DNA from: Lactuca virosa
Taxonomy: Eukaryota; Streptophyta; Magnoliopsida; Asterales; Asteraceae
DNA: 64,000 nucleotides
Assembly (NCBI GenBank): GCA_928212115.1
Contig: CAKMRJ010005634.1
Location: 257,283,812-257,347,811 of the forward strand
Reading direction: 5' to 3'
Shown piece after piece: positions 49,001 to 60,122 of the stretch. Within the stretch, counting starts at the first letter, position 1; every line of letters starts with the position of its first letter. The notes under the pieces were generated by a model that had not been told where the DNA came from, did no database searches, and saw only the letters and a list, made by a program, of their open reading frames with translations. The position numbers were made by a program, and so were the translations under genes.

Positions 49001-50764
49001 TGTCAATGTCCACTACACATGCTTCTCTTCGGGATGTGGGTTTGTGTTTACCTTGACCTCGACAGGTGGAATTTATAGAGTTTCGGTGGTCTTACACTTA
49101 TGAGTGCTGAGCCCATGAAAGGAGAAATGTCCTAACTTGGTTCCTTTGGTTAATCGGAGACTATGAGTTATCGGGCCCTTTCTTGGCGAGACCTTTTGAA
49201 TGGTCTTCTAGGGATCGAAATCCTGGTGTCCTAGAAGTAGAGTATTCTGGGTCTTAGGAGTTGGTACTATGGTCACCAAGGTTGCGTTTGCGAGTGGTGT
49301 AGTTAACCTTATGAGTCTTAGATTATCTTAGGGGTTTTCTTCTTATAGTTTTCCCGAGTTAATGGTAGGTCGGCCTCTGCCAGTCCTCGTTGTTGGTTGA
49401 ACATGTCTCCGATTCGGGGGTAGGGAGTATCGATCCTTGAGGATGGGTTTGTTTAGCTTATTCGTAGTCAGTGGTGCCTATGGTAATTTTGTCTTTCTCC
49501 CTTACGAGTTAGATAGGTGCTTCCTGTGGTTAGGGACTGGGTCTGATGTTTCCCTTATCTATTATGTCATTCTTGCGATCAGACACTATCTGTTCTTGTG
49601 ACTGTGCTAAGTGGTATCGGGTGTTTGGTTATTGGGGTGGTTCCAGGAGTCGGGGTGATTCTATCTCTGCTTAGCACATGGTTGAGATTTCCAAGAGTTT
49701 TTCGGAACCTTTGGAGGAAGGTTTGAAGCCTTTCGAATTCCCTTAATGCCTTTTGCTCCTTGATTTTTAAATCTTTATCGCGGCTAGGGAAGAGCGTGTG
49801 GCAATTCTTACACCAGGACTTAGGTGTCTGGTTGCTAGGGATTTGTAAGGTGAGGATCAAGTCTGTCTATGCCAATTGATGGCATTGGACTTCTTGTTGT
49901 TACGACGATTTGAGGAGCACTGGTTGCTAGGAATGACAGGGTGTTCTATGTTCATGTTCTTATCGTTGATAGTTTTGTTTCCATTGTTATCATTTGGGTC
50001 TATCTTATTTCTATTTATTCGGTGTTCCAATGTTCGTGTTCTTGTCGTTGCTAGTTTCGTTTTCGTTGTTACCATTGGATCTATCTCGTTTCTGCTTGTT
50101 AGGTGTTCTAGTGTTCGTGTTCTTATCGTTGTTGGTTTCGTTTTCGTTGTTACCATTGGATCTATCTCAATTCTGCTTGTTAGTTGTTCTAGTGTCATTG
50201 CTAGTTTCGTTTTCGTTGTTACCATTGGGTCTATCTCGTTTCTGCTTGTTAGGTGTTCTAGTGTTCGTGTTCTTATCGTTTCTAGTTTCGTTTTCATTGT
50301 TACCATTGGGTCTATCTCGTTTCTGCTTATTAGGTGTTTTAGTGACACAAAGGCGCTGTTATAAGTCAAGGGAATTCGTAATCTGACTTCTGCCAGGTTT
50401 TTCCACTATAGATGGATGTGACCTAACCGCACATACTTAAGATCTTAGGATATTTAGAGATGGTTGACTGGGGTTCTGTCCTAATCGCTATTCAGACCAG
50501 GGACAGGAAAATGATGCGGAATCGCACGCTCTTAGTTTATGGAATCCTAACTATATACGATACCAACGTTCATATGGGACCATTCATGGTCCATTAGTAA
50601 GGATTCTCTAGCTTCTCCGTGATTCACGGATTCGGTCGAATGGGGAAATAGTTTTTAATTACGTCTTCCATTTGCAAGACCTTTTTGTGAAAAACCGTTA
50701 CATGAAGTTTATCGTTCGAAACGTACCAAAAATCTCGGTAGGGTTTCTTGTCGTCTCTTCATGT
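49001..50764 (-). other. Gypsy G internal region without recognised pol
   Basis: RT and RNase H are expected here but I recognise no motifs. The only clear structure is a minisatellite at 49970-50345, listed separately. Confidence 0.6.
49970..50345 (-). repeat. 81-bp in-frame minisatellite in G
   Basis: About five units of 27 codons (one shortened to 23), readable on the minus strand as TSRNEIDPMVTTKTK followed by RTRTLEH. The first unit to the left is more diverged. Because the unit is a multiple of three and has no stop, it stays open on both strands (49876-50364 plus, 49857-50369 minus). It is probably an amplified piece of the region between gag and RT. Confidence 0.85.
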
Positions 50765-51358
50765 CTAGTTGTCAATTCCCTCGTCAGTCATCTCTGTTGG
50801 ACAATTTCTCTTGAAATGTCCTGTTGCACCGCACCGGTGACAAACTGGACTTACTTCTGGGTTGAGGGTCGGTGAGACGCATGGGGCCGGGGCCCTACAG
50901 TAGCGGGAGGTGCGCCCCATCTTGTTGCACCTTTTGCAACGAAATGTCTGGCAGACTCTCCATTGATGATATTTGCACTTGTTGCAGGGTGGATTGTTCC
51001 CAAGGTATGATTGTCTTGGTGTGGGAGGAGTAGGATTAACAGGGGTAGAGACTGGTCCCGCTTGTTGCCTTTTAGTAAGCCTCTGAGTCGAACTACCTCC
51101 TTTTTCGTTTCCGAACTTTCGTTTCTTGTTCTTAGGTTTAGGTCCTTGAGTGCATGGGTGAGTTGTTCTTCGTTGGTTTCCTTGGTTGTTGTTATGGTTG
51201 GAGTTACCAACACTGCTTCCAGCTTCGCTTGTGTCGTTGGCATTGAAGTATGCCATGACGGATGCCACAGCCGCTGTTACAGTGGCTTAGAAAGTGGCGG
51301 AGTCTATTCGCAAGGCCGGTGCATCGTCAGGGTACTGGTTGTCTCCATGGGAAGACAT
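50765..51358 (-). pseudogene. Gypsy G gag with zinc knuckles
   Basis: Minus strand, ATG at 51358-51356 and one stop about 23 codons later, then open to 50765. Glutamine/asparagine-rich N-terminus, basic KPKNKKRKFGNEK segment, then three cysteine units: CNKCKYHQWRVC, CKRCNKMGRTSRYC (histidine replaced by arginine) and canonical CHRCGATGHFKRNC near 50830-50790. Homologous to the H gag, where the middle knuckle is intact. Confidence 0.88.
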
Positions 51359-52829
51359 GACCCTGTTGCACACGAAAGGTGAGCTCGTATACACTTGTAG
51401 CTAGTTTGAAGTGGGTTTGTGCTAATTGTGTCAACCTACATCCCCATGATACAGTTATGGTATTGAGTGGGAACATGTATTGTGTAACGTAAAGTCCGTC
51501 AAAATAGCACATAGCTAGCACTATAGTTAACGGATTCGATTGTATGGATTCTTAGAGGATGTACTCCTCTTGGTTTACTACTACTGGTTGGGATTAAGGG
51601 CATTACGGACCTAAGGCGAGTAGTGTGGTGATCCTCTTTTGGCGCACAAGGTGCTTGACCATTTCACTTATATTAAGGGTGCTCTTTTTGTGTTCCTTAT
51701 GCTGCTAAGGTTGTCCTAGCCTTGATTGCTATGAGTTGTAGTCTCCAAATGACCATTTCCCCTTTTAAGGAGTGCACATGGTCTGTATAGTTTTCTGGTC
51801 CTAATTGTGGGTTTCGTAAGGCATTTGGAATGGTGTTCTTGTTATTTGTGGGGGATCGGATTTACACCGTTGCACACTGGGATTTGCTTATCGTCTCCAT
51901 TACTTCATGACGGAGAGCTGGAAACCGGGAGTCAATTCGGGTTACTTGTGGTCTAGACAGAGGTGATGTCTGATTCGTGAAGGTGTTGGCTATCGGAGTT
52001 CGATGCACGTCGATTATGGATTGTCTTTTGTGGAGACGCGCCCTAAACCGGATAGGAGTCAATTGCTTAACTTGTTGTAGCGTGGATATCGTTTTGTTTC
52101 TAGGTATGTTCATCCCAGGGGCACTTATATTGGGTGGTTACGTATCTGGGAAGAGAAAGGTGAAAGGGTCTCTGGTCTGCTCCCAATCGGGTAAAGCTCG
52201 TCAAGGGTTTCCTTGTCGCTTTCATCCTTGCTGGTTTCTTAGTCGGAATTCTCCCTTTCACAATTCATCCCTGGGTATCCCTTAGGATCCATTTCTGGAT
52301 TTTCCTCTTGGGCTTCTTTTGGTCTCTCCTTGCCCCATCCGCAAATCATCGTGATAGGGTAGTAGAAGTCTTGGCGAGGAATTTCAACTACTTGTTTGTG
52401 CGAGAATCGAGGTACGAGATATACGGGGAAAGTTTAGGTGTTGGAGGGGTTCATAGTGTCCTAAAATACTCCTATAGTATTTTAAACTTAATGTTCGATT
52501 CTAGTATTCTCTTGTGCGCATAGTTGGTAGATCTTAGGTTGGTTGCAACACCACCATCACTCCCAACCACATGTTGGTCATATCTCAAATAAATATAGTT
52601 GATCAGGATCCCAGATATGATTACATAACTGCGCAGGTTTGACTGTAGTTTTCAACCTATTAGTTACTTTTGTTTTCTTCACGTTATGATACTGTGTTAG
52701 TAGTTACGTATACTTTTATAGAATACTTGTCTTTTTAAAGTATACTTTCAGGCAGAGTTTGTTTTAGTCCCATTGTATTTATAGTTGTATATCTTGTATG
52801 GCTAGATATACCAGATCACTATAAACAAT
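51359..52829 (-). other. Gypsy G leader between PBS and gag
   Basis: No recognised coding sequence. The part at 51480-51595 aligns by eye with 10281-10385 of H, which locates the H deletion breakpoint. Confidence 0.7.
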
Positions 52830-52841
52830 GCTCTGATACCA
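52830..52841 (-). other. Primer-binding site of G
   Basis: GCTCTGATACCA on the plus strand, i.e. TGGTATCAGAGC on the minus strand, three bases from the 5' LTR. Confidence 0.93.
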
Positions 52842-52844
52842 ATC

Positions 52845-55800
52845 TGTCACACCCCCGGACCAGACGGCGGAAACGTCCGGAGGCGGGTGACTTCATTGTG
52901 CAGTATCATAACAATTGAATATAAATGAAACAGAGCAATCCAAACATCATACATAGAGATAACAAACTTACACTGTTTACATATTGTATTTGTTCTTCGA
53001 GTTACGTAAAAGAGACATAAGTAGAAATTCCAAACTACAGCTAAATAGTCTTGCATCTGCGTCCCTTGTTACCTGCTTACTAGATACCTAAGAATACAAG
53101 TCGTTTTGAAAACTTTCAGCTAAAAAGTTGGTGAGTTCATAAGCAATTTTGTGTATAAAATCGTTTACACTTGTTTAGAATCGTTCTTGTTGTATTTTCA
53201 GAAAATCCAATATTTTCTATGAAATCGTTTGAAGTCTTGCCTTGAAAATCATGAATATGTGTGTGCATGACATTACTTTTGTTCATCCTTATAAGGAGTG
53301 ACTTTGAAAAGTAGTGTGATTTGTAAAAGCGAGCTGTGTCCGAGAATAGTTCTTTTGGATAGTTACAATCAACCGTTTCAAGAAAAATCCCTTATTTTCA
53401 AAAAGGAAATATGGTTGAAAATCTTGTTCCTCTTATCGAGTAAAATTGAGTGTGTGCTTTCTAGTTTATCGTTATCGAAATCGTAGAAAAATCGTTTTCC
53501 CCCAGAAAATCCTATGTTTTCTGCTATAAATAATCGTAAGTTCTAGTTTCCAACTATGTATATGTGTGGGTTAGTTTATCGTTATCAAAATCGTTTACAA
53601 ACGTTTTCCGTAGAGCCTACGCTTTTTAATTTGTAAAAATAGCAGTATTACGACTCTATACTTGTAGGAGAAAGAATCAACATGGCTATTGTGGACATTC
53701 TACGCGATGAAGAAGGACAGTCAACACAACAAATGCGGACCATCACCTATCACGTGTAGGACAATCAACACAATGTGCCAAAGTTTATTTATGAGGTTTT
53801 CCTTACATAAATTTCTAGTTAATATAACATATTCTAGTGAGTCGTTATAACCATACTAATCTGACGAAGTGCTTGTTTTGGCGTTTCTCAGGCGCCCTCG
53901 GTTTGGATAAGACATCTGTCACCCTAGACTGGCCTGTCTAGCTGTAGCGAACAGTGAAGGTGCGGGGTGTCAACCCCGTATAGATCTATACACAAATTCC
54001 CGCTCTCCCTCCAGGAGACTCTGGCTATAACTCCTTACGGGACTTAGACGTACACTAATATTTTTATATTTAGGTACTTTTGAGATTTGTCTGACTAGAA
54101 TATTAACAACCTTTTGAGCAATCGTTAGAGATCCATTATTTGTTAGATAAATAATGAAATTCGTACTTGTTGAATAAGAATATCGTTCTCGTTCCATATC
54201 GTTGATTGTGCTCGTTAACTAGGTGCTCGTGTTCGTTCTTTTCGTTTATTGAAAAATAAGTCATTTTAGTCAAGAGAGAAAAAGTGTCAAGTTATAATTT
54301 ATATAAATTTATAACTGCCGGTTATGACACGCATTTTCTGTTTTATGACATATAGAACATTACTTATGTTCTTGGAGGTTCTATGACAGCAGCTTATGAC
54401 ATACAAATATTTCTGTCATAAAGGCTCTATTTGATATTTTCGTGATGCAAACTTTTATATTGAATATTTACAAAAATACTCCCTGACAGTTTGCAAAATA
54501 GTCACAAAGTTTCCTTTTTCGAAAATTACTAGAAATGGTGTCCACTTATCAAGATCCCTTTTTATGATTTATATCTCTAGACATGAGAGCATAGATAAAG
54601 GGGTTAAGTTGGACACACCCAATAGTTGGGAGGCTCTTTTGTACAAAGTATCCTCTGTTCTTTATGAAATTTAGAAATCCTTCGTTCATGAGTATATTAC
54701 TAAATAATAATTTAATAATATTTCACACACACATACAAACATACGTATATATGCAATGATTTAATAATCTAGGCAAGATTTGACTTGTACTCTCCCCAAA
54801 AACATTAAAACATTGAAAAAGGTGGGGTATGAAGCTCACCTTGAGTTAGTTGAGGAGTTCTCTGGAGTTATGGAGTGAAGATCTCAAGCTTAAACTCTTG
54901 TTGAGATGAGGAACTTCCCTGGGAGGGATGCTTTCCTAAGGATGATCATCACATATTATTATGAATAAAATAATATGGATTCATCTTGAAATATAATAAA
55001 ATATTAGGTGGGTGGGAGGAATTTACATTTCAACTCCAGGGAGAAATTGAGAATTTCCTTTCAGCAAGATCCCCTGTTCTTGCTTGAAGATGAGTTTTTG
55101 AGAGAAATGGGAAAGTGAGAGAGAAATGGAGTCTAAACTCCCATACTGTCGTGGCTTTGGAGTATAAGGAAAGGAAAGGAATCTTTGATGCATGGGGATC
55201 TGGTGGTCCATGCATGGATATTTGGTGGGTAAAGCATGGAATACTGTGATTTGCATGAGAAATGAGGATTTTTATCAAATCACAAAGTCAACTTCCTTGT
55301 CCTTTTCTTGATTTAGGATAAGGTTTTCCTAAATCCCAAACATTTATTTTTATGAAAAATATGCTTAAAATAATTAATTTTAGCATAAAATATGGGTTTA
55401 GGATAGGAAAAAATGAGAGTTTGGTGTGATTTCCGACGTCAAAATGTCCCTAAAATGATAAAAGGTCCGGAAATAGCAAAATCCGGAGCTAGAAAGCGAA
55501 ATCCAAAGTCTTATGGTATGTTTCCGGAGCAAAGGAGTAAATTCCGAAGCAAACAGTGAAGTTCCAGAGCAATCTCACAATTCCGGAGTGCTCTTCTTCT
55601 CGGATCTGAATTCGTCTGATCAATTCCGAAGCCATCTTCCAAATTCCGGAGTCATGCGAGCGAAGTCCGGTCCGGCCAGCAGTCTTCCGAAGCGAAGTTC
55701 CGAAACAAGAAGGGGGGGAAGTTCTGAAACAAGAAGGGGGGGGAAGTTCCGAAGTGGTGAGTCCTCTTGGTTCCTTAGGAGGCATTCTGGACTAACCGGT

Positions 55801-56318
55801 TCCGGACCAAGAGGGTTCCGAGCCAAGAGGGTTCCGGACCAAGAGGAGTCCGGACCAAGAGGTTCCGGACCAAGAGGGTCCTTTTGGGGTTTCCTCTTCC
55901 GGTTTTGAGCTGTTTTCGACTAAGGAAGGTATTTAGGGAGATTTGAGAGAGATTTGAGATACGTGGAGAGATTTGGGAGAGATTTCACATACTTGGAGAG
56001 ATTTGGGAGAGATTCACTATTCTTGGAGAGATTTGGGAGAGATTCACTATTCTTGGAGAGATTTCGCATACTTAAAGAGATTTGGGAGAGATTCACTATT
56101 CTTGGAGAGATTTCGCATACTTAGGGAGATTTGGGAGAGATTTCACATACTTGGAGTGATTTGGGAGAGATTCACTATACTTGGAGAGATTTGCATTCTA
56201 ACACTTTATGGATCCTTAGGAACTCATATTGAACACTTAGGAGTGTTAGCACAAATCTCACAATAGTCCTTACTTACCTGAGGACGGAATTTCCTAGCCA
56301 AAAGTGCTAGTTGTGACA
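52845..56318 (-). repeat. 5' LTR of gypsy G
   Basis: 3474 bp, same ends as the 3' LTR. Palindrome GTATAGATCTATAC at 53978-53991. Contains the second copy of the presumed intron (54839 to 53088). Confidence 0.95.
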
Positions 56319-56506
56319 ACTTGGATTCGAATACTCTGGTTGAGGGGGAGCATTCTTTTGAGGGAGAGAATGGGAGAATGGATGAAGTTGTTGAGGGGGA
56401 GCATCTTGTTGAGGGAGAGCATCAAAATGATAATTCTGTCGAAAGTCTTGATCAAAATGATGAATTTCACGAAATAAATGATAATCTTTCCTGTTGTAGG
56501 ATCTGA
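56319..56506 (+). pseudogene. Copia B acidic linker, right part
   Basis: Resumes after ACTTG with repeated VEGEH units (VEGEHSFEGENG, VVEGEHLVEGEHQ) and ends at a stop 56504-56506. The repeats and acidity match the left part at 44426. Confidence 0.85.
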
Positions 56507-58250
56507 AAATGAGAGTTGTACGAAGATGCACCTTAGAATTTGATCCAACATATCCACCATTAGAGAATGGACAAAAACCATCCAAAGATCAATCATTGGA
56601 AATCCTAAAGATGGAGTGTTAACCAGAGCTCAGATTCGTGAGAAGAATGAGGTATTAAATACTCATCAGATTTTGCATGTTCAATGTTTTCATGTCTAAA
56701 ATTGAACCAAACACAGTTAAGATGGAAAGGGAACACTCAGATTAGGTTGTTGCAATGCATCTGAACTGGGCTGAATCAAAAGAAACAAGGTTTGGAGATT
56801 ATTCCGAACCTGAAAATGTTTCAATTGTCGGGGTTAAAATGGATTTTCAAAAACAAAACCGACAAAGATGGAAAATATGTACGAAATAAAGCACGATTAG
56901 TTGTTAAAAGGATATTCGCAACAAGAAGGTATTGATTATGAGAAACCTTTGCCCATGTTGCAAGACTCGAGGTTGTTCGAATATTCTTAGCATATCAGCT
57001 CAGAAAAGGATTTTGATGTCTATCAAATGGATGTGAAATGTGCCTTTCTCAATGGAAACTCGAGAAACTGTTTACGTAGAACAACCTCCAGGTTTGTAAA
57101 TGAAATGCATCCTGATCATGTATATATTGTTAGATAAAGCTGTATATGGGTTAAAACAAGCACAAAGAGCATGGTAATGCAACGCTTACTAGTTTTCTTA
57201 AAACAGTCGAAATTTAAACAAGGATCAGTTGACCCCACATTATTTCGAAAGAAAGTTGGGAATCATCTGATGCTTGTTCAAATTTATGTCGATGATATTA
57301 TTTTTGGGCTCTACTGACCCTGCTTTTATCTAATGAATTTGAAAATTTGATGAAAAGCCATTCGAAATGAGCATGATGGGTAAAATCAATAATTTTCTTG
57401 GCTTAAACATGTCAAAACAGAGAAGGCATTTTCATCAATCAGAAAAATTACAAGGAATTTGCTCGAAATTTTGGATTGACAAATAGCACGAAGTTAAGAG
57501 TACCAATGGCTGTTATCACAAGGCTAACACATTCGTTAGAAACGCCTGGGTTGATCTTACTTTATACAGAGCATGATAGGTTCATTGTTTTATCTTACTG
57601 CAAGTAGACCTGATATCATGTTTTCTGTATGTAATTGTGCTAGGTATCATGCAAATCCTCGAGAACCACAGTTAACAGCTGTGAGTAAAATATCTTTCGT
57701 TAGCTCAAGGGAACAATTTCGTTAGGATTGGTGGTATCCTTCGAAACAGGATGTTTCATTCAGGCATTTTCAGATGCAGATCTAGGAGGGTGTACCTTGG
57801 ATCGAAAAAGTACAAGGGGTGGTTGGCATTTTTTGGATGGAAAGTTAGTTAGTTGGCAGTCGAAGAAGCAAACGTGTGTTTCGATTTCTACTGCTGAAGC
57901 CGAATATGTGTGCAAGCTGCTGCTTGTACATCACAAATTATTTAGATCCAATTCAGTTGAGAGATTAATGCTGTAAATATGAAAAAGATTCCATTGTACT
58001 GTGATTCTCAAAGTGCTATACGCTTTGTCATAATCCTACAACATTCGAAAACAAAACATATAGCTCTTCGTTTCACTTTATCAAAGATCATGTGACGATG
58101 GAAACATTGAGTTCAGTTTGTAAAAACAACTGATCAGCTTGCTGATATGTTTACAAAAGCTTTAGATGAAAAATCATTTGTTCGAATTTTTACTGGTTTA
58201 GGAATGATTGAAGCGAGTTCTGTTCCAGGAAGGCTTTCGAATGTATAGCA
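56507..58250 (+). pseudogene. Copia B reverse transcriptase and RNase H, multiply frameshifted
   Basis: RT pieces: WIFKNKTDKDGKYVRNKARL (about 56840-56905), FDVYQMDVKCAFLNG, AVYGLKQAQRAW, and YVDDIIFG with the catalytic DD intact at 57285-57308. RNase H pieces: FSDADLGGCTLDRKSTRGGW and VSISTAEAEYV (57765-57910), then LADMFTKALDEKSF near the end. Frameshifts occur every 50-150 bases. Much more decayed than the gag-integrase part of the same element, although both are in one copy. Confidence 0.9.
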
Positions 58251-59930
58251 AAGGAGTGCTATACAACTATGTCGATTTAGAGGCAATAAGATGTCATTCA
58301 GCGGTTACTGTTCATAGTCAACGCTTCGACACGCTTCGAATTCGACAATTTGCATGTTGGTTTGTGTGGTACAAAATTTTCGTTCGTTTGTCAAATTTCC
58401 GTAAGGTTGTCAAATTTTCGTTAGTTTGCCAAATTTTCGTAAGAATGACAAATTGTAGTTTGTTTACAAATTTCCGTATGTTTGTAAAAATGTTTTTCGT
58501 AAGTTTGTATCTTAGTTTTATTTTCGAAAAATCAAAACTCCAAAAAGATTTTTTTTTCGTTTTGTTGTTTTATTTCGAAAAATCAAAAATTCCAAAAGAT
58601 TTTCTTTATTAATTGTTTTCTTTTTCGAAAAATTCACAAAAACACAAATATTTTCTTTCTGTTAGAAAAATCAAAAATATCAAAAAGATTTTTGTTAATT
58701 TCTATGTTTTTTTTTTGTGCAGATTACACGAAAATTTTTTCAAGGGTCATGCTTGCATTTCTATGGGAAGGTAAACTTTCGACAACTATGTACTAGTTAG
58801 ACTGTCCCTAGAAGCATGCTGCAGCATGTTGACCCAAGCCTCTGTAGACTCAATGTGTGTTTACGGAAGCCTTAATGAAATTTTTCATATGAAATTTTTT
58901 TTCCCAAGTCAAGCTTATATTCACATTAGTCAATTGAGCTACCTTACTCTTCTCACATGAGTTAAGAGTTATCTGTTTTGTCCGAAAATAACAGAGGTAC
59001 AATTCGTTACTCAAAACCAATCTTTTTCATCACCAAATTTCTTACACTTGCACACACGAAGACATATGTCCAAGAGATCTTTGATTCGACCCATCAAGAT
59101 CTAGATATATCAAAATTATGTGTTAATGATCTGACATCATGAGGCCGTGATGAAAGTGAAACCCAACTTTCTATCTTCGTAAGGAATTGACGGGAACTAT
59201 GTTCCAATTTTGACGAAACATTTGTTTCAGTACCATTTTTCGAAACTCAAATCATATTCCTTTCTCATGAGTGATCTTGATCAAACTATCGAAGCCCATG
59301 ATGTTTGTTACCCAACAGGATCCAGAACAAATATTTTTTCATGAATATGATTTCTGTATGAGTTTCATTGCTTTCAAAGTTACTATCAACATAATTCAAA
59401 GCATACTTGTCACTGACTACACTGGTCAAACAAGTAATTTCCGTTACAATTACTCACCTTATGTTTAGGTTGATATGTAACGAAATTATAAACCACCCGA
59501 TAAGCCAACAAAGAAGACCTTCGATACTTCTCTATAAGTATTCGATGGTAATTCACGGGAACATACACAAGCAGTTGATTATCTCTCTTGATAATTAATG
59601 AAGCAACCTTTTCCTGGGGTTTATCTGCTTTTGTGTCGATTTTTTTTTGACATCACAGATCCAAATTTTCGTTAATTTGCTTCTTATCTTTACTTTGGCA
59701 CACTGCACACACGAAATCCTTGGGGTTTTGAGTAATACCAATTCAGGCTGATGATTTCGACAGTCTAGCAAATGACTTCCTCTCTAAACCCAAAGACGAA
59801 AGAGCTAACCTCCATCCGAAGGTTGGTGACGGTTACTATTCTTTGAGGTGACTCGAACAGACTGTCTGATGAGACGTTTTGTATTCAGTCCTGGTTTCAA
59901 GGCGGTGTGACAGTTAGTTTTTGACGCATG
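58251..59930 (+). other. Spacer between RNase H and the 3' ORF of B
   Basis: No ORF. 58385-58515 has about six ~25-bp units around TTTGTCAAATTTTCGTAAG. 58515-58700 has three to four ~55-bp units around TTTCGAAAAATCAAAA and CCAAAAAGATTTT. The rest (58700-59930) shows nothing recognised. Confidence 0.7.
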
Positions 59931-59960
59931 GCAACTTTATTGGCAGACGGTGTGCGATTT

Positions 59961-60122
59961 TCAAGGTGCCACGTCAGATCTCAATTAATGCTTATCCCGC
60001 GTTCAATTCAAAATTCAGGGTTACATATAAAAAGGTATTTACGGTTCTTTGTCTCTTTACGCTCACAAAAGAAAAAAAAATACCCAATTCTCTCTGTTCT
60101 TCAAAGCTTCAAAACCCTAATC
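59961..60122 (+). promoter_or_regulatory. Promoter-like leader before the B 3' ORF
   Basis: GCCACGTCAG (59968-59977; bZIP-type ACGT core), TATAAAAAG (60026-60034), then a CT-rich stretch and AAAACCCTAATC directly before ATGGCT at 60123. Spacing TATA to ATG is 97 bp. The arrangement is that of an ordinary plant gene, unusual inside a retroelement. Inference from sequence only. Confidence 0.5.

Larger units (their letters stand above)
44709..56318 (-). mobile_element. Gypsy element G, both LTRs present, inserted in copia B
   Basis: 11610 bp on the minus strand, with LTRs 52845-56318 (5') and 44709-48226 (3'), tRNA-Met PBS, gag and integrase remnants. ACTTG flanks it at 44704-44708 and 56319-56323. 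The LTRs look very alike except for tandem-repeat number, so it is the youngest level of the D > C > B > G nest. The internal region is only 4618 bp and lacks a readable RT. Confidence 0.95.

Noticed and set aside
49876..50386. Long open frames on the plus strand rich in V, F and L (membrane-like)
   Set aside because: They are the reverse reading of the 81-bp minisatellite in gypsy G; the element is on the minus strand and the frame is kept open by repetition.
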